A DNA stretch of 64,000 nt, from contig NZ_CP007446.1 of NCBI RefSeq assembly GCF_000600005.1, positions 2,134,894 through 2,198,893 on the forward strand. Reading direction: 5' to 3'. The stretch's first letter is position 1, and each line of letters begins with the position of its first letter. The DNA comes from Snodgrassella alvi wkB2 (GTDB lineage: Bacteria; Pseudomonadota; Gammaproteobacteria; Burkholderiales; Neisseriaceae). Made by a program: the position numbers and the translations under genes. Positions 16,387 through 26,622 of this stretch are shown one piece after another. The notes beneath the pieces are model-generated. The model was not told the DNA's origin, did no database searches, and saw only the letters and a program-made list of their open reading frames with translations.

Positions 16387-19233
16387 ATGTTAAACACCCA
16401 ATATTCTCCGAGTGAAATCGAAACCCGTTTATATCAGCAATGGGAACAACGCGGCTATTTTGCACCGTCACTGGATTTAAGCAAACCTTCTTTCGCTATT
16501 CAGCTGCCACCGCCTAATGTAACCGGCACCCTGCATATGGGGCATGCATTTAACCAGACCATTATGGATGGCCTTACCCGTTATCACCGCATGAAAGGTG
16601 AAAATGTGTGCTGGATTCCCGGCTCTGACCATGCCGGTATTGCTACGCAGATTGTGGTGGAACGCCAGCTGGCGGTAGAAAATATTACCCGCCATGATTT
16701 AGGCCGGGAAGCATTTATTGCCAAAATCTGGGACTGGAAAAAATTCTCCGGCGGCACCATTACCGAACAGATGCGCCGTGTCGGCTGCTCTGTAGACTGG
16801 AGCCGTGAATATTTCACAATGGACGATGTGCGTGCCGAAGTGGTTACCGAAGTATTTGTACGCCTGTTTGAGCAGGGTCTGATTTATCGCGGTAAACGGC
16901 TGGTAAACTGGGATCCGGTACTGGGTACAGCTGTATCAGATCTGGAAGTGGAAAATATCGAAGAAAACGGCCATATGTGGCATATCCGTTATCCGCTGGC
17001 CGATAATCCGGACAACGCTCTGATTGTTGCCACTACCCGTCCGGAAACTTTGCTGGGTGACGTAGCCGTAGCCGTACATCCCGATGATGAACGTTATGCC
17101 GGTTTCATCGGAAAACAGCTGGTGCTGCCGTTATCCGGCCGCACTATTCCGGTAATTGCTGATGAGTATGTAGATAAAGATTTTGGTACCGGCTGCGTTA
17201 AAATCACACCGGCTCACGATTTTAATGACTATGAAGTGGGTAAACGTCATCAGACTGCACTGATTAATGTACTCAGTCTGGATGCCAGAATACTACAACA
17301 GGCAGAAGTATTTGATTTTCAGGGTCAGGCTCAGGCTGGTATTACATTACCGGCACAATATGCCGGACTGGATCGTTTTGCTGCACGCAAACAGATGGTC
17401 GCAGACCTTGAAGCTCAGGGTTTACTGGTAAAAGTGGAAGAACACAAACTGATGACACCTAAAGGTGACCGTACCGGCAGTGTAATCGAACCAATGCTGA
17501 CCAGTCAGTGGTTTGTGGCTATGACCCGCAGTGCTGATAATAATGTTGCCAACCCTGAACCGGAATCAGAGTTTAAAGGTAAAACTCTGACTGAAAAATG
17601 TATTCATGCAGTGGAAAGCGGACAAGTACGCTTTATTCCGGAAAACTGGGTTAATACTTATAACCAGTGGATGAACAATATTCAGGACTGGTGTATCTCC
17701 CGCCAGTTGTGGTGGGGTCACCAGATTCCGGCATGGTACGACCAGAACGGCCGCGTTTATGTAGCGCGTAATGAAGCCGAAGCACAGGCACAGGCGGGTG
17801 AAGATGCGGTTCTGACCCGTGATGAAGATGTACTGGACACTTGGTTTTCTTCAGCTCTGGTGCCGTTTTCTACTCTTGGCTGGCCGGAAAAAACACCGGA
17901 ATTGCAGGCATTTCTGCCCTCTCAGGTATTGGTAACCGGTTATGAAATTATTTTCTTCTGGGTAGCACGCATGATTATGATGACTACCCACTTCACCGGT
18001 AAAGTACCTTTTCATGATGTATATATTCATGGCATGGTGCGTGACCATGAAGGTAAGAAGATGTCCAAATCTGAAGGCAATGTCATTGACCCGGTGGATT
18101 TGATTGACGGTATCGATCTGGAAAACCTGCTGGTTAAACGTACTACCGGTTTGCGCCGCCCGGAAAAAGCGCCGCAGGTAATTAAAGCGACACAAAAACT
18201 GTTTCCTGACGGCATTCCGGTATTCGGTGCTGATGCTCTGCGTTTCACTATGGCCAGCTATGCCAGCCTGGGCCGCAGTATCAATTTCGATTTCAAACGT
18301 GCCGAAGGCTATCGTAATTTCTGCAATAAATTGTGGAATGCCAGCCGTTTTGTGCTGATGAATATTGAAAATCACGATTGCGGGCAGGATGAAAGTCTGC
18401 CGCTAAGTTACAGCTTTGTTGATAAATGGCTGCTGACCCGTTTGCAGCAAACCATTTCAGCAGTGAGTGAAGCACTGGACACCTACCGCTTTGATATGGC
18501 TGCTCAGACCTTATATGAATTCATCTGGAATGAATACTGTGACTGGTATGTAGAACTGGCCAAAACTCAGTTGCAGCGTGGTGATGAAGCACAGCAGCGT
18601 GCAACACGGCGCACACTATTACGCGTTCTGGAAGTAGTGTTGCGTCTGTTGCATCCGATTATGCCGTTTATCACTGAAGAACTGTGGCAGACCATTGCAC
18701 CACTGGCTAACGCAAAACATACTGACAGCATCATGCTGGCCGCATGGCCACAGGCTGACAGCAGTCTGAATAATGCTGATGCGGTAAATCAGATGCATTA
18801 TTTGCAGGAGCTGGTTAATTCAGTTCGCAATTTGCGTGGTGAAATGGGGCTGGCGATGAGTGTAAAAGTGCCTTTACTGGTTGAAAGCAATACCGATCTG
18901 GGTGAAATTCTTCCATATCTGCCACTGATGGCACGTCTGAGTGAAGCCAAACAGGTAACCCATTTGCCAGAAAGTGATGATGCACCGGTAGCAGTATGTC
19001 AAGGGGCGCGCCTGATGCTGAAAGTCGAAGTGGATAAAGCTGCTGAAACGGCACGACTGCAAAAAGAAGCAGAAAAACTACAGAAAAATATCGATAAAAT
19101 TGAAGCAAAGCTGGCCAAACCAGGCTATACCGACAAGGCACCTGCACATCTGGTAGAAAAAGACCGTACTGAACTGGCTCAACTACAGGACAGAATGTCT
19201 AAAATTGCTTTACAGTTACAAAAATACAATTAA
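16387..19233 (+). CDS. valS: valine-tRNA ligase
   Basis: A 948-residue class I aminoacyl-tRNA synthetase that charges tRNA-Val. HIGH-like motif [17 protein letters not shown] at about 38-54. The editing (CP1) domain has [10 protein letters not shown] and [17 protein letters not shown] appears as [13 protein letters not shown] at about 558-570. An anticodon-binding helical domain follows, and a C-terminal coiled coil (about 875-945, [17 protein letters not shown]) contacts the tRNA. Full length for a bacterial ValRS. Monocistronic, with its own terminator. Confidence 0.98.
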   Translation: MLNTQYSPSEIETRLYQQWEQRGYFAPSLDLSKPSFAIQLPPPNVTGTLHMGHAFNQTIMDGLTRYHRMKGENVCWIPGSDHAGIATQIVVERQLAVENITRHDLGREAFIAKIWDWKKFSGGTITEQMRRVGCSVDWSREYFTMDDVRAEVVTEVFVRLFEQGLIYRGKRLVNWDPVLGTAVSDLEVENIEENGHMWHIRYPLADNPDNALIVATTRPETLLGDVAVAVHPDDERYAGFIGKQLVLPLSGRTIPVIADEYVDKDFGTGCVKITPAHDFNDYEVGKRHQTALINVLSLDARILQQAEVFDFQGQAQAGITLPAQYAGLDRFAARKQMVADLEAQGLLVKVEEHKLMTPKGDRTGSVIEPMLTSQWFVAMTRSADNNVANPEPESEFKGKTLTEKCIHAVESGQVRFIPENWVNTYNQWMNNIQDWCISRQLWWGHQIPAWYDQNGRVYVARNEAEAQAQAGEDAVLTRDEDVLDTWFSSALVPFSTLGWPEKTPELQAFLPSQVLVTGYEIIFFWVARMIMMTTHFTGKVPFHDVYIHGMVRDHEGKKMSKSEGNVIDPVDLIDGIDLENLLVKRTTGLRRPEKAPQVIKATQKLFPDGIPVFGADALRFTMASYASLGRSINFDFKRAEGYRNFCNKLWNASRFVLMNIENHDCGQDESLPLSYSFVDKWLLTRLQQTISAVSEALDTYRFDMAAQTLYEFIWNEYCDWYVELAKTQLQRGDEAQQRATRRTLLRVLEVVLRLLHPIMPFITEELWQTIAPLANAKHTDSIMLAAWPQADSSLNNADAVNQMHYLQELVNSVRNLRGEMGLAMSVKVPLLVESNTDLGEILPYLPLMARLSEAKQVTHLPESDDAPVAVCQGARLMLKVEVDKAAETARLQKEAEKLQKNIDKIEAKLAKPGYTDKAPAHLVEKDRTELAQLQDRMSKIALQLQKYN

Positions 19234-19251
19234 TTATAAATTATTTCTTCT

Positions 19252-19336
19252 AAACCACCAAACCACAGATACAGGTAGCAGCCGGATAAATCCGGCTATT
19301 ACTTTCATGTATTAAGGTTGGTGGTTTCTTTTTTTG
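19252..19336 (+). terminator. valS terminator, compound hairpin
   Basis: An outer stem of AAACCACCAA with its inverse before CTTTTTTT, enclosing an inner hairpin AGCCGGA-TAAA-TCCGGCT. Confidence 0.8.
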
Positions 19337-19428
19337 ACTTCAAGAATATTGCAATAATCAGCAAAAAAATAAATTTTTATTCTAAAACAAACCACTAATT
19401 AAATACAATGTACTTGTTTTGTAATTTA

Positions 19429-19469
19429 TTTACACATAATTATTCAAATTTATAATAATATTATGTAAA
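19429..19469. promoter_or_regulatory. possible operator upstream of the MarR-type gene
   Basis: TTTACACATAAT and ATTATGTAAA form an imperfect inverted pair about 80 bases before hpaR, with 19 AT-only bases between. MarR regulators commonly bind such palindromes at their own promoters; binding here is inference. Confidence 0.3.
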
Positions 19470-19546
19470 ATTCGTAAAAAATAACTTTCTCGCTTTATAT
19501 TGAAAAGTTATATGAACCAGATATACTGAAAGATTGGAGCAAACAG

Positions 19547-19996
19547 GTGATTAATACATCTAAATACTCGTCCCTCAACATTGTCTTGATTCAGGCTCGT
19601 GAAGCATTATTATCTCATTTTCGTCCGATGCTGAATGATATCGGTATCACTGATCAGCAATGGCGTATTACCCGTTTACTGGCAGAAAATGGTATCATGG
19701 ATTTTCAGGATTTAGCTAAACAGGCATGCATTCTTCGCCCAAGCCTGACTGGTATCCTGACAAGACTGGAAAAACTGGATTATGTAGTCCGTCTTAAACC
19801 GTCCAATGATCAGCGACGGGTTTTTCTCAAGCTGACACCGACCGGAGAAAAATTGTATGAAGATTTGTGTCGTTCAGTAGATGCACGGTACAAAGTACTG
19901 GAACAGCGTTATACTCAGGAAAAATTACATCAACTAGGCAATATGCTGAAAGAATTTACCAATATTGCTGTTGATAAAGAAGAACCAGAAACTTAA
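19547..19996 (+). CDS. MarR family regulator, HpaR/FarR-like
   Basis: A 149-residue winged-helix dimer. The core reads ITDQQWRITRLLAENG, LAKQACILRPSLTGILTRLEKL and RLKPSNDQRRVFLKLTPTGE, very close to Neisseria FarR and to HpaR, the repressor of 4-hydroxyphenylacetate breakdown. The start is GTG with GGAG eight bases ahead. It is followed after four bases by an HpaC-type flavin reductase, favouring the HpaR label, but no hpaB or catabolic genes are near. FarR-type control of fatty-acid efflux is the alternative. Confidence 0.8.
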   Translation: MINTSKYSSLNIVLIQAREALLSHFRPMLNDIGITDQQWRITRLLAENGIMDFQDLAKQACILRPSLTGILTRLEKLDYVVRLKPSNDQRRVFLKLTPTGEKLYEDLCRSVDARYKVLEQRYTQEKLHQLGNMLKEFTNIAVDKEEPET

Positions 19997-20000
19997 TAAA

Positions 20001-20531
20001 ATGAATCAACCACCGTCAGCCGTAGCTTTACAATATCGTGAAGCGATGTCAAAAGTTGCCGCAGCAGTACATGTTATTACTACCGAAGGTTCAGCCGGCC
20101 GTTATGGCATCACCCTTACCGCAGTCACATCGGTAACAGATACACCTCCTACCTTATTATTATGCATTAACCGCAACGCCCGTATACAACCGGTTCTCCG
20201 CGCCAACGGGCGTTTATGTGTTAACGTTCTGGCTTCATCTCAGCAGGATGTAGCGGAACATTTTGCCGGAATAACATCTGTTCCGGTAACCGAGCGTTTT
20301 CTGCAAAACGACTGGCAAAATCATCACCACTCCGCCCAGCCTCAGTTAGTAGGAGCACTGGCGCATTTGCACGGGCATATTGTCGACAGCCATGATATGG
20401 GCAGCCACAGCGTATTTTATGTAGCAGTTGAGCATATAAATATTAATTCACAGGAAAATCAGGGATTACTGTATTTTCAGCGCCGGTTTACTCAGACTGC
20501 CATACCATTTTGTGAAGCAGACTGTGTCTGA
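20001..20531 (+). CDS. hpaC: flavin reductase, HpaC-like
   Basis: A 176-residue FMN/FAD reductase of the small component of two-component monooxygenases. It has SKVAAAVHVITTEG, GITLTAVTSVTDTPPTLLLCINR, a conserved CVNVLASSQQDVAEHFAG and SHSVFYVAVEHI. It would supply reduced flavin, using NADH, to a partner oxygenase such as HpaB, which is not in the window. The start at 20001, four bases after the regulator stop, makes a two-gene unit. Overlong frames to 19965 overlap the regulator and are not favoured. Confidence 0.85.
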   Translation: MNQPPSAVALQYREAMSKVAAAVHVITTEGSAGRYGITLTAVTSVTDTPPTLLLCINRNARIQPVLRANGRLCVNVLASSQQDVAEHFAGITSVPVTERFLQNDWQNHHHSAQPQLVGALAHLHGHIVDSHDMGSHSVFYVAVEHININSQENQGLLYFQRRFTQTAIPFCEADCV

Positions 20532-20581
20532 ATCAATTTTCTTGCCACACCGGCAGATAAACTAAAAAGCAGTATACAAAC

Positions 20582-20617
20582 AATAATGGACTGTCCTTTC
20601 TCGAACAGTCCATTATT
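20582..20617. terminator. bidirectional terminator between hpaC and fba
   Basis: AATAATGGACTGT and ACAGTCCATTATT arms, a 13-bp stem between two converging genes. Confidence 0.75.
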
Positions 20618-20631
20618 ACATGTGAAAATAC

Positions 20632-21696
20632 TTATTTTACAATCTGTACCAGCTCGCCGGCTGCGTAACGATTTGCCATTTTTTCCAAAGAAATTGGCTT
20701 AATCTGGCTCGCATGACCGGCAGCACCAAAGGCTACATAACGATCAATACAAACTTGCTTCATGGCTTTAATGGTTTCAGTAAAGTATTTACGCGGATCA
20801 AATTCTGCCGGATGCGTAGCGAGAAAACGGCGGATCGCACCTGTGCTGGCCAGACGCAAATCTGTATCAATATTAACTTTGCGTACACCGTATTTAATAC
20901 CTTCGACAATTTCTTCTACCGGCACTCCATAAGTTTCTGGAATATTGCCGCCAAATTCGTTAATCACCTGTAACCATTCCTGCGGTACTGAGCTGGAACC
21001 ATGCATAACCAGATGGGTATTAGGTAAACGTTCATGAATTTCACGGATGCGGTCGATACGCAGTACTTCCCCTGTCGGCTTACGGGTAAATTTATAGGCG
21101 CCATGGCTGGTACCAATAGCAATGGCCAGAGCATCAACCCCCGTATCCTGTACAAAACGCGCTGCCTCATCTACACTGGTAAGCATCTGTTCATGGCTGA
21201 GTTTACCTGCCGCACCTACACCATCTTCCTCACCGGCATCTCCGGTTTCCAGATTACCCAGACAGCCGATTTCACCCTCTACTGATACACCACAGGCATG
21301 TGCCATATAGACAGTTTTGCGAGTGACATCTACATTGTATTCATAAGTGGAAGGTGTTTTGGCATCACTCAGCAGCGAACCATCCATCATTACTGATGAA
21401 AAACCCAGCTGAATTGAACGCTGACATACTTCCGGTGACGCACCATGATCCTGATGCATCACAACCGGAATATGCGGAAATTCTTCAATGGCAGCCAGAA
21501 TAAGGTGCCGCAAAAACGGGGCACCGGCATATTTGCGTGCACCAGCACTGGCCTGCACAATCACCGGAGCGTTAACTTCATCGGCCGCTTCCATAATCGC
21601 ACGCATTTGTTCAAGATTATTGACATTAAACGCCGGCAGACCATAACTGTTTTCCGCAGCATGGTCGAGCAGTTGGCGCATAGAAACTAAAGCCAT
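20632..21696 (-). CDS. fba: class II fructose-bisphosphate aldolase
   Basis: A 354-residue zinc aldolase of glycolysis and gluconeogenesis that interconverts fructose 1,6-bisphosphate with dihydroxyacetone phosphate and glyceraldehyde 3-phosphate. HQDHGASPE holds a zinc His, [10 protein letters not shown] follows, [11 protein letters not shown] and [12 protein letters not shown] carry further zinc His residues, and [13 protein letters not shown] binds phosphate. The sequence is strikingly like Neisseria Fba. [13 protein letters not shown] at 21696 is the family start, with GGAG ahead; the frame runs 16 codons further upstream without support. Confidence 0.97.
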   Translation of the reverse strand: MALVSMRQLLDHAAENSYGLPAFNVNNLEQMRAIMEAADEVNAPVIVQASAGARKYAGAPFLRHLILAAIEEFPHIPVVMHQDHGASPEVCQRSIQLGFSSVMMDGSLLSDAKTPSTYEYNVDVTRKTVYMAHACGVSVEGEIGCLGNLETGDAGEEDGVGAAGKLSHEQMLTSVDEAARFVQDTGVDALAIAIGTSHGAYKFTRKPTGEVLRIDRIREIHERLPNTHLVMHGSSSVPQEWLQVINEFGGNIPETYGVPVEEIVEGIKYGVRKVNIDTDLRLASTGAIRRFLATHPAEFDPRKYFTETIKAMKQVCIDRYVAFGAAGHASQIKPISLEKMANRYAAGELVQIVK

Positions 21697-21824
21697 GAGG
21701 TTCTCCGTGTGTACTTGCAATAATTGGTAAAAAAATCGGCGCAATTATACCACTATGCACCGTTTTTGTAGGCATGAGCATGCATTCTTTCACTAATTCA
21801 GTTTACTGCCAAACAGACACCGTA

Positions 21825-22760
21825 TTATTGAAAGAAAACAATTTTCTGATGCTGTACCGTTAATGGCAGCCAGTCTCCTGCCTGCACAGCATAATGCAGC
21901 GGCAGCCACCAGCGTAATATTCCGTATTGCGGATGCAGCAACTGTACATCATATGATCGGGCTGTTAAACATACTTCTGTTACCTGTACCTGTGTTCCGT
22001 TTTCAGGATCATATTGCAGAGCGTTTTGCGGAATGTAACAAATATCGCTGACATTATCACAACCCAGTAAACGCGCAGCCCATGCATCAGCCGGTCGTGC
22101 CAGCAATTGTGCAGCGGTACCCTGCTGTATCCAGCGGCCATGCCTGAGCAGACAAATACGATCAGCCAGCGCAAAAGCCTCCAGCGGGCTGTGAGTAACA
22201 AGTACAGCCGGACATTTTTGCTGACGCAATAAACGCACAGTTAATTGCTGCAAACTGGCGCGCAATGTTGTATCCAGCGCTGAAAATGGTTCGTCCAGCA
22301 ACAATGCCTGTGGTTGCAGAACAAGTGCTCTGGCCAGTGCCACCCGTTGCTGCTCTCCGCCGGATAATACATCTACCTGCCGGGCAGCTGCTTCAGACAG
22401 CCCCACCTCGGCAAGCATTTGCATGGCCTGATGTTGTGCTTGCGGTTTGCTTACTCTATGCATACGCAGTCCGAAAGCCACGTTTTGCCACACATTCAGA
22501 TGCGGCAATAAAGCATAATCCTGAAACATCAGCCCGATACGGCGCTGTTCCGGCAATAAAAAAGTTATATTTTCTTCGTTAATAAAAATATTGCCGCTAT
22601 CAGGTTGTACCAGACCGGCAGCCATATTCAGCAAAGTTGATTTACCGCTGCCGCTTTCTCCCAGTACCGCTACCAGCTGACCGTCGGCCACCTCCAGACT
22701 TAAATCCGCGGCAACAACTTTATCGGAAAATTTTTTATTAATTTGTTGCCAGCTCAGCAT
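21825..22760 (-). CDS. thiQ: thiamine ABC transporter ATP-binding protein ThiQ-like
   Basis: A 311-residue ABC ATPase: Walker A GESGSGKSTLLN, signature LSGGEQQRVALARAL, Walker B ALLLDEPFSALD and H-loop THSPLEAFALADR. It powers uptake with the two-domain permease ThiP, whose end it overlaps by seven bases. It is about 80 residues longer than usual ThiQ. The extra C-terminal part resembles the TOBE-like regulatory tails of FbpC/PotA-type ATPases, so an iron- or polyamine-type ancestry is possible; the partner genes favour thiamine. Confidence 0.8.
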   Translation of the reverse strand: MLSWQQINKKFSDKVVAADLSLEVADGQLVAVLGESGSGKSTLLNMAAGLVQPDSGNIFINEENITFLLPEQRRIGLMFQDYALLPHLNVWQNVAFGLRMHRVSKPQAQHQAMQMLAEVGLSEAAARQVDVLSGGEQQRVALARALVLQPQALLLDEPFSALDTTLRASLQQLTVRLLRQQKCPAVLVTHSPLEAFALADRICLLRHGRWIQQGTAAQLLARPADAWAARLLGCDNVSDICYIPQNALQYDPENGTQVQVTEVCLTARSYDVQLLHPQYGILRWWLPLHYAVQAGDWLPLTVQHQKIVFFQ

Positions 22761-24304
22761 AGATGCGTTTCCTTTTTGTCCTTACTCCATTCCACTAACG
22801 CAAAAATCAGTATAGTCAGCATCATCAGCAGTAAGGTCAGCACCATCGCACGGTCATAATTATCCCGTCCGGCGGTACTCAGATAATGATAGATCAGTGT
22901 AGTCAGCGTCTGCCATTCCGGCCGCGACAGAAACAGCGTAGCCGCAAACTCACCGATACAGGTAGCCGCAGCCAGCACCAACCCGCGCTGCAAAGCCGGT
23001 CGTAACAGAGGCACAATAACATACAGCAATACTTGCATGCGGCCGGCACCGAGTGTACGCGCAGCCTGTGTATAACTGTCAGGCAAACTGTCCCATGCGG
23101 CCAGTACATCCTTGGTAATAAACGGATAAGCCAGCAGCGCATACGTACATATCAGCATACTGAATGATGCTGTCCAGCCGGGATAACACAACAACAGCCC
23201 GAATGACACACACACCGGTGATACCATAAATGGTAAAAATGTCAGACTGCGCACCCACATCAGCCGCTTTGCCAGCGCTGCATGCAAAAAACCCAGCAGT
23301 AATGCCAGCATGATTGCCATTAAAGTAAAGCCTAAAGTATTCAGTACTGCCTGCCACGTTGTACTTTCCAGTAATACCAGCCATGAACTGCCAGCCAGCA
23401 AAGCACGCCAGCACACAGCCAGCAGCGGCAGCGCACAACACCCCAGCAACAGCAGCAAAGCCAGTGCCAGTCCGGCTTTCTGCCCGGTTGTCGGTAATTG
23501 CGGCGGCAACATCTGTATCACTGCCTTCTGAGCAGAATATCTACTCAGAACCGCATATATAATACCGGACAGAAAAGTTGTGGCCAGTACCCACAACACC
23601 AACACACCTGCCTGTGCCATATCCAGCTCATAAGCTATCAGCTGATAAATCTGCACTTCCAGCGTAATGTAATGCTCACCGCCAAGCAATAAAGCCAGAC
23701 CAAATCCGGAAAAACAATACAAAAACACCAGACACATACCACCGGCCAGCCATGGCAGCATCTGCGGAATTTCAATCCTGACAAAGCGCTGCCACGTTCC
23801 GGCACCCAGTGTCTGTGCCGCATACATACGTGTTGCCGGTACCTGACACAAACCCTGATAGCCGGCACGTACCATTACCGGCAGATTAAAAAATACATTA
23901 CCGTATAACAATAGCCATGGCGTACCTTCCCAGCCGCGCCACAATAAACCCTGTGCCCCGAACAATGCCAGAATACCCACACCGGCTACTAAAGTAGGGA
24001 TTACAAACGGCAGCATTAACAAACGCAGCACCCAGTTTCGGCCGCTAAACTGCAAACGGGTAACCGTCCATGCTACCGGTACACCCAGCAACAACGTCAG
24101 CACGCTGCTGATAGCAGCCTGTGAAGCTGTCCAACCCAGTAAACGACGCATATATTCGTCCTGCCACACCATACGGAAACTGTCTGCATCCGTTTGTTGC
24201 AGCATTGCCTGCAATGGTAACAGCACCACAGCCAGCAAAAAAAACAGCGGCAGTAATGAAAACAGCACCGGCAGCAATTTTTGCCCGAAACTGACAACTT
24301 TCAT
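22754..24304 (-). CDS. thiP: thiamine ABC transporter permease ThiP-like
   Basis: A 516-residue fused permease with two homologous halves, each about six helices. Each half has an EAA-type coupling loop (AAQTLGAGTWQRFVRIEIPQ in the first, QAARTLGAGRMQVLLYVIVP in the second). It forms the inner-membrane channel between ThiB and ThiQ. Binding-protein-dependent permeases of the FbpB type share this fused design. It starts about 145 bases after thiB, with a hairpin between, and overlaps thiQ. Confidence 0.85.
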   Translation of the reverse strand: MKVVSFGQKLLPVLFSLLPLFFLLAVVLLPLQAMLQQTDADSFRMVWQDEYMRRLLGWTASQAAISSVLTLLLGVPVAWTVTRLQFSGRNWVLRLLMLPFVIPTLVAGVGILALFGAQGLLWRGWEGTPWLLLYGNVFFNLPVMVRAGYQGLCQVPATRMYAAQTLGAGTWQRFVRIEIPQMLPWLAGGMCLVFLYCFSGFGLALLLGGEHYITLEVQIYQLIAYELDMAQAGVLVLWVLATTFLSGIIYAVLSRYSAQKAVIQMLPPQLPTTGQKAGLALALLLLLGCCALPLLAVCWRALLAGSSWLVLLESTTWQAVLNTLGFTLMAIMLALLLGFLHAALAKRLMWVRSLTFLPFMVSPVCVSFGLLLCYPGWTASFSMLICTYALLAYPFITKDVLAAWDSLPDSYTQAARTLGAGRMQVLLYVIVPLLRPALQRGLVLAAATCIGEFAATLFLSRPEWQTLTTLIYHYLSTAGRDNYDRAMVLTLLLMMLTILIFALVEWSKDKKETHLC

Positions 24305-24366
24305 CCCAATACCGTTTACATCTTTATTTACCAGACGATTACCTCTGATTCAGTATTTGTATAACT

Positions 24367-24392
24367 AAACAGGGCATATCCATGCCCTGTTT
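24367..24392 (-). promoter_or_regulatory. intercistronic hairpin between thiB and thiP
   Basis: AAACAGGGCAT and ATGCCCTGTTT arms around four bases. On the operon strand it is followed by AGTTATAC rather than a T run, so it is more likely to cause partial termination or to protect upstream thiB mRNA than to stop transcription. Such hairpins often raise binding protein over permease. Confidence 0.55.
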
Positions 24393-24449
24393 TTATTTCT
24401 TACTCCGGCCGCAATAAACAGCCGCATGGCGACAGTACAGGTTATTTGT

Positions 24450-25457
24450 TCAGCGCTGCACTACCTTTACCCATTGTTTAACCCAGCTTTGCTGCTTAGC
24501 TGCCATATCAGCCATACTTGGTTGTGTTACCGTAGTCGGAATTTTTACATGAGCATATACCGGTGGCAAAGACACGTCTTTTACAGCCGGATAAACCCAC
24601 ATGGATGTCGGAATGGCATTCTGTACCTGATTACTTTGCAGATATTGCACCAGTTTAGCGGCCAGTGCAGGCTGACTGGCATGATTCAGCACCGCAGCGC
24701 CTTCTATATGACGGAACACTGCCCCTTTAAAGCGTAAATCGGCAGTTGGCGGTGTTTTGTATTTACCCTTACCATAATAAACTTCTGCTATCGGACTGGA
24801 AGCATAGCTTACCACCATCGGTCGGCTGCCTCCGTTCAAGGTAAACTCAGTGTAATAGGCCTCACTCCAGCCTTTAGTCACTTTTACACCATTCTGGCGC
24901 ATTTTAGCCCACCATTGCCAGGTGCCCTGCTCTCCTAAGCCGCCAATATTCGCCAGCAGAAAACCCAGCCCCACACTGGAAGTGGCCGGGCTGGGCACAA
25001 CGAGTAAATCGCGATAAGCCGGGCTGGCCAGTTCTTCCAGCGAGCGCGGCACAGCTTTGCCATGTTTCTGAAACCATGCCTTATCATAATTAATCGTAAT
25101 ATAGCCGTAATCCACTGCCAGAGCCTGCGGCAGAGAAACATTAACCGGACGGCCAGACGGCTGTGCCTGAGCAAACAGTTTAAACTGCTGAGCCTTGGCA
25201 ATATTACTGTTATCCAGACCATATACTGCATCAGCAATTGGTTTGGCACGAGTTAAAATCAGCTTGTTGAGCATTTCATTTCCGCTACCGACTTTAATCA
25301 CAGTCAGTTTCACATTATTATCATGCTCAAACTGAGCCAGAACATTTTTAGGTAAAGCAAATGAATCATGTACAGCCAGACGTACCTCTGTCTGTGCCTG
25401 TACAATCATACTGAGTAACAGACACAGCACTCCGATTAACCACTTACCTGCTTTCAT
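24450..25457 (-). CDS. thiB: thiamine ABC transporter substrate-binding protein ThiB-like
   Basis: A 335-residue periplasmic protein with a signal peptide ending VQAQ near residue 22. The mature part begins TEVRLAVHDSFALP and contains KADAVYGLDN-like IADAVYGLDNSN, DYGYITINYDKAW, PSPATSSVGLGFL and MVVSYASSPIAEVYYG, all typical of ThiB. It captures thiamine and its phosphates for ThiPQ. First gene of the unit. The 97-base upstream spacer shows no TPP-riboswitch core, unlike many thi operons. Confidence 0.85.
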   Translation of the reverse strand: MKAGKWLIGVLCLLLSMIVQAQTEVRLAVHDSFALPKNVLAQFEHDNNVKLTVIKVGSGNEMLNKLILTRAKPIADAVYGLDNSNIAKAQQFKLFAQAQPSGRPVNVSLPQALAVDYGYITINYDKAWFQKHGKAVPRSLEELASPAYRDLLVVPSPATSSVGLGFLLANIGGLGEQGTWQWWAKMRQNGVKVTKGWSEAYYTEFTLNGGSRPMVVSYASSPIAEVYYGKGKYKTPPTADLRFKGAVFRHIEGAAVLNHASQPALAAKLVQYLQSNQVQNAIPTSMWVYPAVKDVSLPPVYAHVKIPTTVTQPSMADMAAKQQSWVKQWVKVVQR

Positions 25458-25554
25458 TCCGGTCTCCTGCCATTAAAATCATTAGGTATTCTTCATATAC
25501 AATCATACCCGTTTTAGACGTTTATAGTAAAAATCTGACTCCATCTTACAAATC

Positions 25555-26199
25555 ATGACAACTCATTACTGGCTATTTGACCTCGACAATACCCTGCATC
25601 AGGCTGATGCAGGCATATTCGGTATTATCAATCAGCACATGACAGCCTATATAGCCACCACCCTGAATATCGACGATATTGCCGCTTCCCGGCTGCGTCA
25701 GCAGTACTGGCAGGATTATGGCGCTACACTGGCCGGACTGCAAAAACACCATCCGGAAATCAATCTTCAGGAATTTCTGCTGGCGTGTCACCCTCTGGAG
25801 CAAATTTTGCCTCTGTTGCAGCCTGTGCCGCAAATACAGCATACCCTGACCCATTTGCCCGGCTATAAAGTCGTTTTTTCCAATGGTCCCAGCCATTATG
25901 TACAGGCACTGATCAGTACCATGCAAATTGAATCACATTTCCATGCCCTGTTTGGTACTGATAATGTACAAATGCTTTACAAACCTCATCCGCATGCTTA
26001 CCACAGTCTGTGCCGGCAGCTGCATATCCGCCCTGAGCAATGCATTATGGTAGACGATAGCCTGTCCAATCTGAAAACAGCACATACACTGGGCATGCGA
26101 ACAGTATGGTTCGGAACACACAGCCATCCGGCTGCCGGAATCGATGCTGCTGTACCGGATATGCACAGTCTGCTACAGATTGCCCCGTCTCTGTTATAA
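25555..26199 (+). CDS. HAD-family phosphatase, pyrimidine 5'-nucleotidase type
   Basis: A 214-residue haloacid-dehalogenase hydrolase. The nucleophile motif is FDLDNTLHQ (Asp9, Asp11), motif II VFSNGP, the Lys lies in LYKPHPHAYH, and motif IV is MVDDSLSNLKTA. The helical cap resembles the SDT1/PpaX-like pyrimidine 5'-nucleotidases, which dephosphorylate UMP/CMP or odd nucleotides. Divergent from thiB across 97 bases. This context could suggest a thiamine-phosphate phosphatase (some HAD enzymes do this), but that is only a possibility. Confidence 0.85.
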   Translation: MTTHYWLFDLDNTLHQADAGIFGIINQHMTAYIATTLNIDDIAASRLRQQYWQDYGATLAGLQKHHPEINLQEFLLACHPLEQILPLLQPVPQIQHTLTHLPGYKVVFSNGPSHYVQALISTMQIESHFHALFGTDNVQMLYKPHPHAYHSLCRQLHIRPEQCIMVDDSLSNLKTAHTLGMRTVWFGTHSHPAAGIDAAVPDMHSLLQIAPSLL

Positions 26200-26271
26200 A
26201 GCAACTATACGCAGGCACACAAATTCTCTACAATATCCCTGTACAAACGACTAACCTCAAAGGACAACACC

Positions 26272-26541
26272 ATGCGTGCCGGAATCTGTTTAATTTGCGG
26301 TCTACTGGCCATCAGTGGCTGCACATGGGAAACCTATCAGGATGCCAGCGGACAGACAAAACTGCGCCAGAAATATGAACCGGGTACACGTGTGGTTTAT
26401 CAGGATGGCACCTACTCACACAATATGCGATATAACAGCATGCGCCCCGAACCACACGTGATGAAACCCACTGTAGGGGATGCAGACGAAAAATTACCGG
26501 CACACACACACTGGTCAGATTCAAACAGTAGTGCCGAATAA
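26272..26541 (+). CDS. small lipoprotein
   Basis: An 89-residue precursor with a signal and lipobox LLAISGC, the Cys at residue 17. The mature part is hydrophilic, Tyr- and His-rich (TYQDASGQTK, YEPGTRVVYQDGTYS, HTHWSDSNSS). AAAGGACAACACC precedes the ATG. Sits between a phosphatase and glmU on the same strand with about 70-80 base gaps. No known domain recognised; it is probably an outer-membrane lipoprotein. Confidence 0.7.
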   Translation: MRAGICLICGLLAISGCTWETYQDASGQTKLRQKYEPGTRVVYQDGTYSHNMRYNSMRPEPHVMKPTVGDADEKLPAHTHWSDSNSSAE

Positions 26542-26622
26542 TTCAGATACATCAGTACAGGGCTGCCGGAATCATGCCAGATTACCGACAGCCCGTTTTC
26601 ACATCTTAATATATACAAATTT

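Noticed and set aside
25458-25554. TPP riboswitch upstream of thiB
   Set aside because: The short spacer has no conserved CTGAGA/ACCTGA-type core; nothing foldable as a THI box was seen.
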